This document shows, in pieces, positions 17,514 to 25,652 of a DNA stretch of 41,043 nucleotides; the stretch's first letter is position 1; each line of letters begins with the position of its first letter. Below the pieces are notes generated by a model, which searched no databases, was not told where the DNA came from, and worked only from the letters and a program-made list of their open reading frames with translations. A program made the translations under genes and the position numbers. Source of the stretch: Lachnospiraceae bacterium (GTDB taxonomy: Bacteria; Bacillota; Clostridia; Lachnospirales; Lachnospiraceae); assembly GCA_017961385.1 (NCBI GenBank), contig JAGCXJ010000022.1, positions 1-41,043 on the forward strand, read 5' to 3'.

Positions 17514-18902
17514 ATGGCAGAAACAGGAAAGATCACCCAGATCATCGGTGCCGTTCTTGATATCAAATTTACCGGAGGAAAGCTTCCGGAGATCAATGAA
17601 GCTATCAAGATCGAGAGAAACAACAACGGCGGAACTCTAGTTGTGGAAGTATCGCAGCATTTGGGTGACGATACGGTTAGATGTATTGCCATGGGTCCTA
17701 CGGACGGCCTTGTAAGAGGCATGGATGCGATCGCAACGGGAGCTCCGATAACAGTTCCTGTAGGCGAGAATACATTGGGAAGAATATTCAATGTACTCGG
17801 AGAACCCATAGACAATAAGCCTGCACCGGAGGTAACGACCTATGAGCCTATACACAGACCGGCTCCGGCTTTCAGTGAACAGGCTACAGAAGCAGAGATC
17901 CTCGAGACAGGTATCAAGGTAGTAGACCTTTTGTGTCCTTATCAGAAGGGTGGTAAGATCGGACTGTTCGGCGGTGCCGGCGTAGGAAAGACGGTACTCA
18001 TACAGGAGCTTATCAGAAACATCGCTACCGAGCACGGCGGATATTCCGTATTCACAGGTGTAGGAGAGCGTACAAGAGAAGGAAACGACCTTTACTATGA
18101 GATGAAGGAGTCCGGAGTTATAGACAAGACCACCATGGTATTCGGTCAGATGAACGAGCCCCCGGGAGCACGTATGAGAGTTGGCCTTACGGGACTTACG
18201 ATGGCTGAGTATTTCCGTGACAAGGGCGGAAAGGACGTACTTCTCTTCATCGATAACATTTTCAGATTCACTCAGGCAGGTTCAGAGGTTTCAGCACTTC
18301 TTGGACGTATGCCTTCAGCCGTAGGTTATCAGCCTACGTTACAGACAGAGATGGGTGCTCTTCAGGAGCGTATCACATCAACAAAGAACGGATCTATCAC
18401 TTCGGTTCAGGCCGTATACGTACCTGCCGATGACCTGACAGACCCCGCACCGGCAACAACATTTGCTCACCTTGATGCTACAACGGTTCTTAGCCGTTCG
18501 ATCGTTGAGCTTGGTATTTATCCCGCTGTAGATCCTCTAGAGTCTACATCACGTATCCTGGATCCCAGGATCGTCGGAGAAGATCATTACAAGGTTGCAA
18601 GAGGTGTTCAGGAGATACTTCAGAAGTATAAGGAACTACAGGATATCATCGCGAACATCTGTATGGATGAGCTTTCCGAGGAAGACAAGCTTGTCGTATC
18701 AAGAGCCAGAAAGGTTCAGAGATTCCTTTCACAGCCCTTCTTTGTTGCAGGACAGTTTACTGGCCTTGAAGGTAAGTATGTTCCGATCTCAGAGACTATC
18801 AGAGGATTCAAGGAGATCATCGAAGGTATGCATGATGAGGTACCTGAGAGCTACTTCCTTAATGCCGGCAGCATAGATGATGTACTCGCTCGCGTAAAGT
18901 AG
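17514..18902 (+). CDS. atpD: F1Fo ATP synthase subunit beta
   Basis: This 462-aa catalytic subunit has the P-loop GGAGVGKT at about 153-160, the catalytic GVGERTREGNDLY and the DELSEED-type sequence DELSEED near residues 383-389, which contacts gamma. The 49-bp gap before it has an AAAGGAAA site. The family signature PAVDPLESTSR is intact. Confidence 0.98.
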   Translation: MAETGKITQIIGAVLDIKFTGGKLPEINEAIKIERNNNGGTLVVEVSQHLGDDTVRCIAMGPTDGLVRGMDAIATGAPITVPVGENTLGRIFNVLGEPIDNKPAPEVTTYEPIHRPAPAFSEQATEAEILETGIKVVDLLCPYQKGGKIGLFGGAGVGKTVLIQELIRNIATEHGGYSVFTGVGERTREGNDLYYEMKESGVIDKTTMVFGQMNEPPGARMRVGLTGLTMAEYFRDKGGKDVLLFIDNIFRFTQAGSEVSALLGRMPSAVGYQPTLQTEMGALQERITSTKNGSITSVQAVYVPADDLTDPAPATTFAHLDATTVLSRSIVELGIYPAVDPLESTSRILDPRIVGEDHYKVARGVQEILQKYKELQDIIANICMDELSEEDKLVVSRARKVQRFLSQPFFVAGQFTGLEGKYVPISETIRGFKEIIEGMHDEVPESYFLNAGSIDDVLARVK

Positions 18903-18914
18903 AGGAGGCTCATT

Positions 18915-19319
18915 ATGGCAGAGGATAACAAGAATTTTGAACTTAAGATCATCACTCCCGAAAGGACTTTCTATGAGGGAGAGGTCCATATGGTCGAGTT
19001 CAATACGACCGAAGGTCAGATAGGTGTTTACAGGAATCACATTCCGATGACTGTGATCATCAAGCCCGGTGTCATCACTATCAGGGGAGAAGAGGTTTTA
19101 AAAGCCGCTCTGCATTCCGGATTTGCCCAGATACTTCAGGACAAGATAACGATTCTTGCCGAAGTTATCGAGTGGCCTGATGAGATCGATAAAGACAGGG
19201 CTCAGGCAGCAAGAGACAGAGCAGAAAAGCTCATAGCCGAACATGCCTCGTCAACAGATATGGCAAGAGCTGAGACGGCTCTTAGCAGAGCTATGGCTCG
19301 TATCAACGTATTAAAGTAG
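18915..19319 (+). CDS. atpC: F1Fo ATP synthase subunit epsilon
   Basis: This 134-aa protein has the N-terminal beta sandwich (FELKIITPERTFYEGEV) and a C-terminal two-helix hairpin rich in Ala, Arg and Glu. It regulates ATP hydrolysis and couples gamma to the c-ring. It is the last gene of the atp operon and is followed by a clear terminator. Confidence 0.96.
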   Translation: MAEDNKNFELKIITPERTFYEGEVHMVEFNTTEGQIGVYRNHIPMTVIIKPGVITIRGEEVLKAALHSGFAQILQDKITILAEVIEWPDEIDKDRAQAARDRAEKLIAEHASSTDMARAETALSRAMARINVLK

Positions 19320-19328
19320 TATATGCAG

Positions 19329-19359
19329 GGATCGTGCTTTGGCATGATCCTTTGTTTTT
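19329..19359 (+). terminator. Intrinsic terminator of the atp operon
   Basis: GGATCGTGC (19329-19337) pairs with GCATGATCC (19342-19350), nine pairs with one G-U, around a short loop. TTTGTTTTT follows. The next gene starts only 6 bp later. Confidence 0.88.
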
Positions 19360-19364
19360 GAATC

Positions 19365-21890
19365 ATGAAAAGAATCCTTATCAGATGGTTTGTCATCATT
19401 GTGGCCTTCTTTGCATCACTGTTTGCCTTTAACATCCTGATGAACCGCGGAACAACCGATATGACGATAGATATGCCGGAAGCAACACTTCCGGTTATTA
19501 GCGTGCTCTACGGGGACAAGAGCGTCAATACGATGTACGGCTATACAGAACGTATGGATGCAGGAACCATGCGAGACAGCATATCTCCTATCGGCGATGA
19601 GCGCTCGCTCAGCTTTTCCGTCAATGCCTACAATACAGGCATAAGCAAGATAAGCTATGAAGTCAGAAGCTTGGACGGAGGCAGGCTTATCGAAGAGACA
19701 ATGGTCGGAAACTACGAGCATAAGACAGGCAGGATAGTCGGCACGATAAACTTAAAGGATCTGATAGAAAAGGATAAGGAATCCAATCTTGGCTTCGTAT
19801 TAAAGCTCACAGACGGAAGGGATGTATATTACTATACGAGGATCATCTGCAAGGAAGATGTGGCTGTAAACGAAAAGCTTGATTTTATCCACAACTTCAA
19901 TTCCATGACATTTTCACAGACTGACGTAAGGAGCCTGTATTCATATATGGAGCCGAACTCCGAAGGGGACAATTCGTCTTTCGGATATGTAAATATACAC
20001 AGCAATCTGAATCAGCTCGGCTGGGGGAATATGCATCCGAGGATCGAAGGCGATATAAGGACTACCATATGCGACATAGGTTCATCGACCGCATCTGTAA
20101 TGCTCGAATACATGGTGAGTGTCAGAAACGATTCCATCGTGAATTATTACATGATCGAGGAGTTTTACAGGATAAGACAGGGCACTGACAGATTCTATCT
20201 TCTGACATATGACAGGAGCATGAAGGAAATATTTGTGGCTGAAAAGGAATCACTTGTGAACAACAAGATAGTCCTGGGAATACAGAACGGCGATATTCAG
20301 GTCAGGGAAAGCGATGACGGAAACATCATAGTGCTGGAAAACTGTGGAAGACTGTTCAGCTATGATGTATCGGCAAACAAGCTGGCAACGCTTTACGGCT
20401 TCTTTACAGCAGGCGATACGGATTTAAGAGACATACATAACGAATCAAAGATAAAGATCCTTTCTGTTGAGGAAAACGGAAATGTTTCATTTGCCGTATA
20501 CGGGTATATGAACCGAGGGATACATGAGGGTCAGACAGGTGTACTCGTTGAATACTACAACAGTCTTTTGAATACCGTTGAGGAGCAGATGTTTGTTGAA
20601 TATAACAGATCTCCTCAGATTTTGATAGCCGATATAGACAGGCTGTGCTATCTAAACAACAACAAGCAGCTCTATGCGTTCATAGACGGAAACATCATAA
20701 AGGCAGATGCCGATAATCTGAGTGTTTCTGTCATCTCCGACAAGGTCATAGAAAATACGCTTTACGTGTCAAAGAGCGGAAGGAGCGCAATGTGGCAGGA
20801 GAGCGAGGATGTTGCATCACAGCTTAACACCATCGATATGGGCGACGGCTTTATAAGCAGCGTGGAAAAGAGCGACAGTGAATGCCTGCGTCCCATAGGA
20901 TACATGAACGATGATCTGATATACGGCGTCAGCAACAGAAACGATATAATATACAATCCTCTCGGAGATACGACATTTCTGATGGCAAAGATTGTCATAA
21001 GATCGAGATTTGGCGCAATCCTTAAGGAATATGACTTCGAGGACATATTTGTTGTAGAGGGAGAGATAAACGAGAACCAGATAAGCCTAAAGAGAGTTGA
21101 AAGGCATTCTGACGGCTCTTACAGCGAGATCCATGATGACCAGATAACAAACAATGATTCAACGGATACTGGCAAGAACAAGGTCGTATATGCTCTGACG
21201 GATATGTTTGAAAAGGTGGCTCAGATCGAGCTTATGTCAAATATCGATGCAAAGACTTTAAAGTTTCTTACTCCAAAGGAAGTACTCTATGAATCGGGCA
21301 AGAACATAAAGCCTGAGTTTAATGAGGACAAGAAACGTTTCTACATGTATGACAGAGGCAGGATAGGCATGATAAGCGACAGTCCTTTGGATGTCATAAG
21401 TCCCTCTTACGAGAGACGAGCTCTTGTCGTGGACAATCTTGGAAACGAAGTATATAAAAGAGGAGAGACTCATGCAAGAAATCAGATCATGTCAATCAAG
21501 GAAGACAGCATGAGTCAAGACAGGGATTCCATGGCTACGTGTCTTGATATCATCCTAAGGCAGAGAGGGATATCAAGAAATACGGAGGCGATGTTGGCTC
21601 AGGGAAAGACGCCATACGAGATACTCGATGAAAATCTTGATAATGTGCATGTGCTCAACTTAAGCGGATGCATCATGGATACGGCCGTTTACTATCTCAA
21701 TCAGGATATACCGGTGCTTGCAATAGCGGACGACGGAAGGACGATCTTACTTGTGGGATATAACGAGCAGAATGTCGTCTGGTACGATCCTGTGATGGGA
21801 AGCATATACAAAAAGGGAATGAGTGATTCCCGCGAACTGTTTGATGAGAGCGGGAACAGATTTTTAACTTACAGCCTGATGGCCGAATGA
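19365..21890 (+). CDS. Membrane-anchored extracytoplasmic protein with degenerate C39-like domain
   Basis: This 841-aa protein has one N-terminal membrane helix (about 5-26), so most of it lies outside the cell. Residues about 40-640 are rich in beta strands with repeated YxxDxSxN-like blocks, suggesting a beta-propeller or sandwich sensor region. Residues about 715-841 resemble a papain-like C39 domain: DSMATCLDIILRQRG keeps a cysteine, and ILLVGYNEQNVVWYDP matches the usual second half. The position normally holding the catalytic His (GHxxVVxGY) reads GRTILLVGY, so it is probably not a protease. It lies between the atp operon and murC, hinting at an envelope role. I do not know a characterised homologue. 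Its start lies in the atp terminator tail, and no ribosome binding site is clear. Confidence 0.75.
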   Translation: MKRILIRWFVIIVAFFASLFAFNILMNRGTTDMTIDMPEATLPVISVLYGDKSVNTMYGYTERMDAGTMRDSISPIGDERSLSFSVNAYNTGISKISYEVRSLDGGRLIEETMVGNYEHKTGRIVGTINLKDLIEKDKESNLGFVLKLTDGRDVYYYTRIICKEDVAVNEKLDFIHNFNSMTFSQTDVRSLYSYMEPNSEGDNSSFGYVNIHSNLNQLGWGNMHPRIEGDIRTTICDIGSSTASVMLEYMVSVRNDSIVNYYMIEEFYRIRQGTDRFYLLTYDRSMKEIFVAEKESLVNNKIVLGIQNGDIQVRESDDGNIIVLENCGRLFSYDVSANKLATLYGFFTAGDTDLRDIHNESKIKILSVEENGNVSFAVYGYMNRGIHEGQTGVLVEYYNSLLNTVEEQMFVEYNRSPQILIADIDRLCYLNNNKQLYAFIDGNIIKADADNLSVSVISDKVIENTLYVSKSGRSAMWQESEDVASQLNTIDMGDGFISSVEKSDSECLRPIGYMNDDLIYGVSNRNDIIYNPLGDTTFLMAKIVIRSRFGAILKEYDFEDIFVVEGEINENQISLKRVERHSDGSYSEIHDDQITNNDSTDTGKNKVVYALTDMFEKVAQIELMSNIDAKTLKFLTPKEVLYESGKNIKPEFNEDKKRFYMYDRGRIGMISDSPLDVISPSYERRALVVDNLGNEVYKRGETHARNQIMSIKEDSMSQDRDSMATCLDIILRQRGISRNTEAMLAQGKTPYEILDENLDNVHVLNLSGCIMDTAVYYLNQDIPVLAIADDGRTILLVGYNEQNVVWYDPVMGSIYKKGMSDSRELFDESGNRFLTYSLMAE

Positions 21891-21893
21891 CAT

Positions 21894-21922
21894 TGTATTT
21901 TATAGAAAATAGGAATAGAATT
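21894..21922 (+). promoter_or_regulatory. Candidate promoter of murC
   Basis: TTGTAT (21894-21899) and TAGAAT (21917-21922) have a 17-bp spacer, immediately after the preceding stop and about 35 bp before the murC start, which has GAGGGAAGG upstream. Confidence 0.5.
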
Positions 21923-21957
21923 AGTATTTGGAAAATAAATTGAGGGAAGGATGATCC

Positions 21958-23334
21958 ATGTACCAGTTAGATTTTAACAATCCATGTCATGTATATTTCT
22001 GCGGGATAGGCGGGATAAGCATGAGCGGTCTTGCTGAGATACTCTTGTCAAGAGGCTTTAAGGTCTCAGGCTCCGATATGAAAGAGAGCGAGCTTACAAG
22101 GATACTTGAAAACAAGGGCGCAAAAGTGTTCATAGGCCAAAGGAGCGAGAACATCACAGACGATATCGATCTGTTTGTATATACGGCTGCGATAGGTTCT
22201 GACAATCCCGAATGGATCGCGATGAAGGAACTCAAGATAGAAGAGCTTTCAAGAGCCCAGCTGCTTGGCCAGATCATGAAGAATTTTGAGCTGCCCATAG
22301 CGATAAGCGGTACACACGGAAAGACTACGACCACATCCATGATAACCGAGATACTGATGAAGGCGGATACAGATCCGACCGTATCCGTGGGAGGGATGCT
22401 AAAGAGCATAGACGGCAACCTAAGGATAGGTCATTCGAAGTATTTTGTTACGGAAGCATGTGAATATACCAACAGCTTTTTAAACTTCTTCCCCAAGATC
22501 AGCCTCATCCTTAATATCGAGGAAGACCATATGGACTTCTTTAAGGACATAGATGATATAAGGGCGTCATTTTCGAAATTTGCATCTTTGCTTCCTGATG
22601 ACGGCACGCTCATAATAAACGGCGAGATAGATAACGTAGAAGCCATCGCATCTGGCGCAAAGTGCGGCTTTGTTACATACGGCATGAGTGATTCATTTGA
22701 TTACTATGCAACTGATATAAGCTATGATGAGTTTGCTCATCCAAGCTACATCCTTCACAGCAAAAAGGGTGAATCAAGGATATCTCTCAGCGTTCCCGGA
22801 CTTCATAACGTATATAATTCAATGGCTGCTGTAGCATTTGCAGATACTGCGGGCATCGACAGACAGGTATCTGTTCAGGCGCTTAAGTGCTTTACGGGAA
22901 CAGACCGCAGATTTGAAAAAAAGGGAGAGATAGGCGGTGTGACCATTATAGATGATTATGCTCATCACCCGACTGAGATAAAGGCAACGCTCAAAGCAGC
23001 GATTAATTATCCTCATAAGACGCTGTGGTGCGTGTTCCAGCCTCATACATATACAAGGACCAAGGCTTTCTTGCATGATTTTGCAGAGGCTCTCTCGCTT
23101 GCAGACAAGGTGGTCTTAGCAGATATATATGCCGCAAGAGAGAAGAATACGATAGGGATATATTCTACAGATCTTCAAAAGGAGATACAAAAGCTTGGAA
23201 AGGAATGCTATTATTTCCCTACTTTTGACGAAATCGAAAATTTTCTTCTTGAAAATTGTTCACAAGGCGATTTGTTGATAACTATGGGCGCCGGAGATAT
23301 AGTAAAAGTGGGCGAAAGCCTGCTTGGAAAATAA
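21958..23334 (+). CDS. murC: UDP-N-acetylmuramate--L-alanine ligase
   Basis: This 458-aa cytoplasmic enzyme adds L-alanine to UDP-MurNAc in peptidoglycan synthesis. N-terminal VYFCGIGGISMSGLAEIL binds the UDP substrate, the ATP loop is ISGTHGKTTTTSM (about 118-130), and later motifs EACEY and DDYAHHPTEIKATL are typical of MurC. Length is normal. Its stop codon lies 1 bp before the first DnaA-box-like element of the following intergenic region. Confidence 0.97.
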   Translation: MYQLDFNNPCHVYFCGIGGISMSGLAEILLSRGFKVSGSDMKESELTRILENKGAKVFIGQRSENITDDIDLFVYTAAIGSDNPEWIAMKELKIEELSRAQLLGQIMKNFELPIAISGTHGKTTTTSMITEILMKADTDPTVSVGGMLKSIDGNLRIGHSKYFVTEACEYTNSFLNFFPKISLILNIEEDHMDFFKDIDDIRASFSKFASLLPDDGTLIINGEIDNVEAIASGAKCGFVTYGMSDSFDYYATDISYDEFAHPSYILHSKKGESRISLSVPGLHNVYNSMAAVAFADTAGIDRQVSVQALKCFTGTDRRFEKKGEIGGVTIIDDYAHHPTEIKATLKAAINYPHKTLWCVFQPHTYTRTKAFLHDFAEALSLADKVVLADIYAAREKNTIGIYSTDLQKEIQKLGKECYYFPTFDEIENFLLENCSQGDLLITMGAGDIVKVGESLLGK

Positions 23335-23335
23335 G

Positions 23336-23473
23336 TTATTCACATTATCCACCGATTTTTATGCCGTAAGACATTAAGATCCGGTGGATAATTTGATCAT
23401 TGAAAGAACCTTGATAATTCGCATCTTGCCTGTGATCGACCTTACGATTTCCACAATATCCACATTATCCACA
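23336..23473. promoter_or_regulatory. Cluster of six DnaA-box-like 9-mers, two tandem groups
   Basis: Against the consensus TTWTNCACA: TTATTCACA 23336-23344 (perfect), TTATCCACC 23345-23353 (one mismatch), the same on the - strand at 23383-23391, ATTTCCACA 23447-23455 (one mismatch), ATATCCACA 23456-23464 (one mismatch) and TTATCCACA 23465-23473 (perfect). The first two and the last three are head-to-tail with exact 9-bp periodicity. The 23345-23354 and 23382-23391 arms also form a perfect 10-bp inverted repeat. It lies upstream of the dnaD-like promoter. DnaA binding or titration is likely. Confidence 0.7.
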
Positions 23474-23540
23474 ATGGTGAAAACCTCAGTAAAATCAAGG
23501 GTTTGAGCACATTTTACCTGTTTCTTTTTTAAAGGTGCTG

Positions 23541-23549
23541 TGCTATAAT
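23541..23549 (+). promoter_or_regulatory. Extended -10 promoter of the dnaD-like operon
   Basis: TGCTATAAT (23541-23549) is a consensus extended -10 element. The -35 region (TTTCTT at 23521) is poor, as is usual for extended -10 promoters. It is about 70 bp downstream of the last DnaA-box-like element. Confidence 0.65.
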
Positions 23550-23610
23550 TTGGGTTACATTCGACAGAAGGGGGAGCTGTTGGACAGTATTGGGAATACC
23601 GGGTGAGACT

Positions 23611-24645
23611 ATGAGTAACTTTTCGGTCTATCGTGATGTCGATAACGGATGTACATACATTTCAAATCAGTTTATCGACGAATTTCTTGCTGAGGCAAAT
23701 GCAGCTCAGATCAAGGTCTATCTATATCTGCTTCGCATGACGGGAAATGCGACGAGCGTTTCCGATATGGCGGACAAATTCAACTATACGGAAAAGGATA
23801 TATGCAGAGCGCTTAAGTACTGGGAGAAGAACAAGCTTCTTTCTCTCAGCTATGATATAGACGGTTCGGTTGTGGGAGTAAGACTCATAACACCTGCAAG
23901 CGTTAAAAAGATGAACACACAGACAAAGCCGTTTGTGCCTGTGGCTGTTTCATTTGAGCCTGCGCCTGAGGTCAGTGAGGAGCCCGAGACATTTATCAAG
24001 CCGACATACTCAGCTGATGATCTGAGGGCATTTAAAGACAGAGACGAGACAAGCCAGATCATATTCATTGCAGAGCAGTATCTTGGAAAGACGCTGAGCC
24101 CTTCGGATATAAGATCATTGCTGTTCATAACGGATGTCCTGCACTTTTCAACAGATCTTATAGATTATCTTTTGGCATACTGTGCAGACAAGGACAAGAA
24201 GAACTTCAGATATATTGAATCGGTTGCCATCAACTGGGCTCAGAACGGAGTTACGACTCCCGAACAGGCCAAAGCTGCAAGCGGCCGCTATGACAAGAAC
24301 GTCTATACGGTGATGAGAGCTCTCGGAAAGAGTTCGACTCCTACGGACAAGGAAGCCGAATTTGTACGCAGATGGATTAATGACTTTGGATTTTCCATTG
24401 ATATAATCCTGGAAGCCTGTGAACGCAGCGTCATGTCTACGGACAAGAACAGGTTTGCGTATGCGGATTCCATCTTAAAGAGCTGGAGCCAGGCAGGGGT
24501 TGCAAGCAAGCGCGATATAGAGGCTATAGATGCAAAGTACCGCCGTCCCGTAAAGAAGACGGTCAATACATCATTCCATCAGTTTGATATGAAGCATGAC
24601 TATGACTTTGACGAGATGGAAAAGGTATTGCTGCAGCGAGAATAA
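23611..24645 (+). CDS. DnaD-like replication initiation/primosome protein
   Basis: This protein (344 aa from ATG 23611) has an N-terminal winged-helix domain (about 10-90, QIKVYLYLLRMTGNATSVSDMA) and two C-terminal DnaD/DnaB_2 domains (about 145-220 and 230-300). Each ends in the family YxxxIxxxW-type motif: FRYIESVAINWAQNGV and FAYADSILKSWSQAGV. Such proteins help recruit the helicase loader and helicase to the origin or stalled forks. The reading frame extends upstream to TTG 23590, and a strong AAGGGGG at 23568-23574 is better placed for TTG 23580 in another frame, so the exact start is uncertain. The helicase-loader gene follows after 9 bp. Confidence 0.87.
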   Translation: MSNFSVYRDVDNGCTYISNQFIDEFLAEANAAQIKVYLYLLRMTGNATSVSDMADKFNYTEKDICRALKYWEKNKLLSLSYDIDGSVVGVRLITPASVKKMNTQTKPFVPVAVSFEPAPEVSEEPETFIKPTYSADDLRAFKDRDETSQIIFIAEQYLGKTLSPSDIRSLLFITDVLHFSTDLIDYLLAYCADKDKKNFRYIESVAINWAQNGVTTPEQAKAASGRYDKNVYTVMRALGKSSTPTDKEAEFVRRWINDFGFSIDIILEACERSVMSTDKNRFAYADSILKSWSQAGVASKRDIEAIDAKYRRPVKKTVNTSFHQFDMKHDYDFDEMEKVLLQRE

Positions 24646-24654
24646 GGAGAAAAC

Positions 24655-25626
24655 GTGTCATTTACCAACGCACAGTTTGAACAGATAAAGAGAATATATG
24701 ATGAGAGACGTATGCTCAACGGACAGGAGTCAGACAGACGTCTTGAATATGCAGAGAAGACCATACCGGGATTTAGTAATTTAAGGGACCGTATGGTCTC
24801 TTTGAGTATGGAGATGGCAAAAAAACTTGCCCTGGGAGAAGAATCGTCATGTGAGGAATATAAAAAGGAATACGCTGATCTTCTAAAGCAGAAGAAGGAT
24901 CTTCTTGTTTCGGCATCCCTTCCTCAAGACTATCTTGATCCCATATATACGTGCAGGGAATGCAAGGATACCGGCTATATAGACGGAAAAGCCTGCAGAT
25001 GTCTTAAGAAGATATCTGTTTCAATGCTCTACAACAGATCAAATATCGATTCGTATCTGAGATCTGTTGATTTTTCAATGATAAGCGACAAGTACTATAA
25101 GGACGAGGAACTGGTCGCATTTAAGGACACATATAACAACGCCATAAATTTTGTAAAAAACTTTGACAATGACTTTAAAAACCTTGTGATTTATGGTACA
25201 GTTGGTAGCGGCAAATCATTGATGAGCGCCTGCATAGCAAGAGAACTGATAGAAAAGGAGTATTCAGTGCTGTATTTCAGTGCATCGAATCTCATGGATC
25301 TGTTCTCTAGATACTCCTTTGATCATTCAAAGAGAAATGAGTTATACTCGGATTATGCAGAGATATTCGAGAGTGATCTGCTGATCATAGACGATCTGGG
25401 AACGGAGCAGGTGAACAGCTTTACTATAACGACGCTTTTTACCTGTCTAAACGAGCGTTTCCTTAACAAAAAATCAACGATAATATCAACAAATCTGTCG
25501 CCTAAAGCAATAGCAGAGACCTACACGGAAAGAATATATTCCCGCCTTGTGGGAAGCTATACATTCTGCAAGCTTTACGGCCCGGATATCCGGTTTAAGA
25601 ATAAGTTTGACCGGAAGGAGATGTAA
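24655..25626 (+). CDS. DnaI/DnaC-like replicative helicase loader (AAA+ ATPase)
   Basis: This 323-aa protein starts with GTG at 24655 after AAGGAGA. A cysteine cluster, CRECKDTGYIDGKACRC (about 101-117), resembles the N-terminal zinc-binding region of Bacillus DnaI. The AAA+ core follows: Walker A GTVGSGKS at 181-188, Walker B LLIIDDLGTE, and sensor 1 in TIISTNLSP. Such proteins load the replicative helicase during initiation. Pairing with a DnaD-like gene supports this role over an IstB transposition helper, as no transposase is nearby. Confidence 0.9.
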   Translation: MSFTNAQFEQIKRIYDERRMLNGQESDRRLEYAEKTIPGFSNLRDRMVSLSMEMAKKLALGEESSCEEYKKEYADLLKQKKDLLVSASLPQDYLDPIYTCRECKDTGYIDGKACRCLKKISVSMLYNRSNIDSYLRSVDFSMISDKYYKDEELVAFKDTYNNAINFVKNFDNDFKNLVIYGTVGSGKSLMSACIARELIEKEYSVLYFSASNLMDLFSRYSFDHSKRNELYSDYAEIFESDLLIIDDLGTEQVNSFTITTLFTCLNERFLNKKSTIISTNLSPKAIAETYTERIYSRLVGSYTFCKLYGPDIRFKNKFDRKEM

Positions 25627-25652
25627 AAAGAAAGTGAGGTTTTCTTAAGTTT

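Noticed and set aside
16967..17815. 282-codon open frame on the - strand across atpG/atpD
   Set aside because: Antisense to two highly conserved ATP synthase genes with no recognisable domain; an artefact of their codon use.
23336..23473. Chromosomal replication origin
   Set aside because: Despite the DnaA-box cluster there is no dnaA, dnaN or recF nearby, no clear AT-rich unwinding element or TAG-trio repeat after the boxes, and the flanks are murC and dnaD. A regulatory or titration site is more likely.
23447..23473. Short tandem repeats as a CRISPR or microsatellite remnant
   Set aside because: The 9-bp units have no spacers and each matches the DnaA-box consensus within one base; binding sites explain them better.
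24655..25626. IstB transposition helper of an IS21-type element
   Set aside because: No transposase or terminal inverted repeats are present; the cysteine cluster and the adjacent DnaD-like gene fit a helicase loader.
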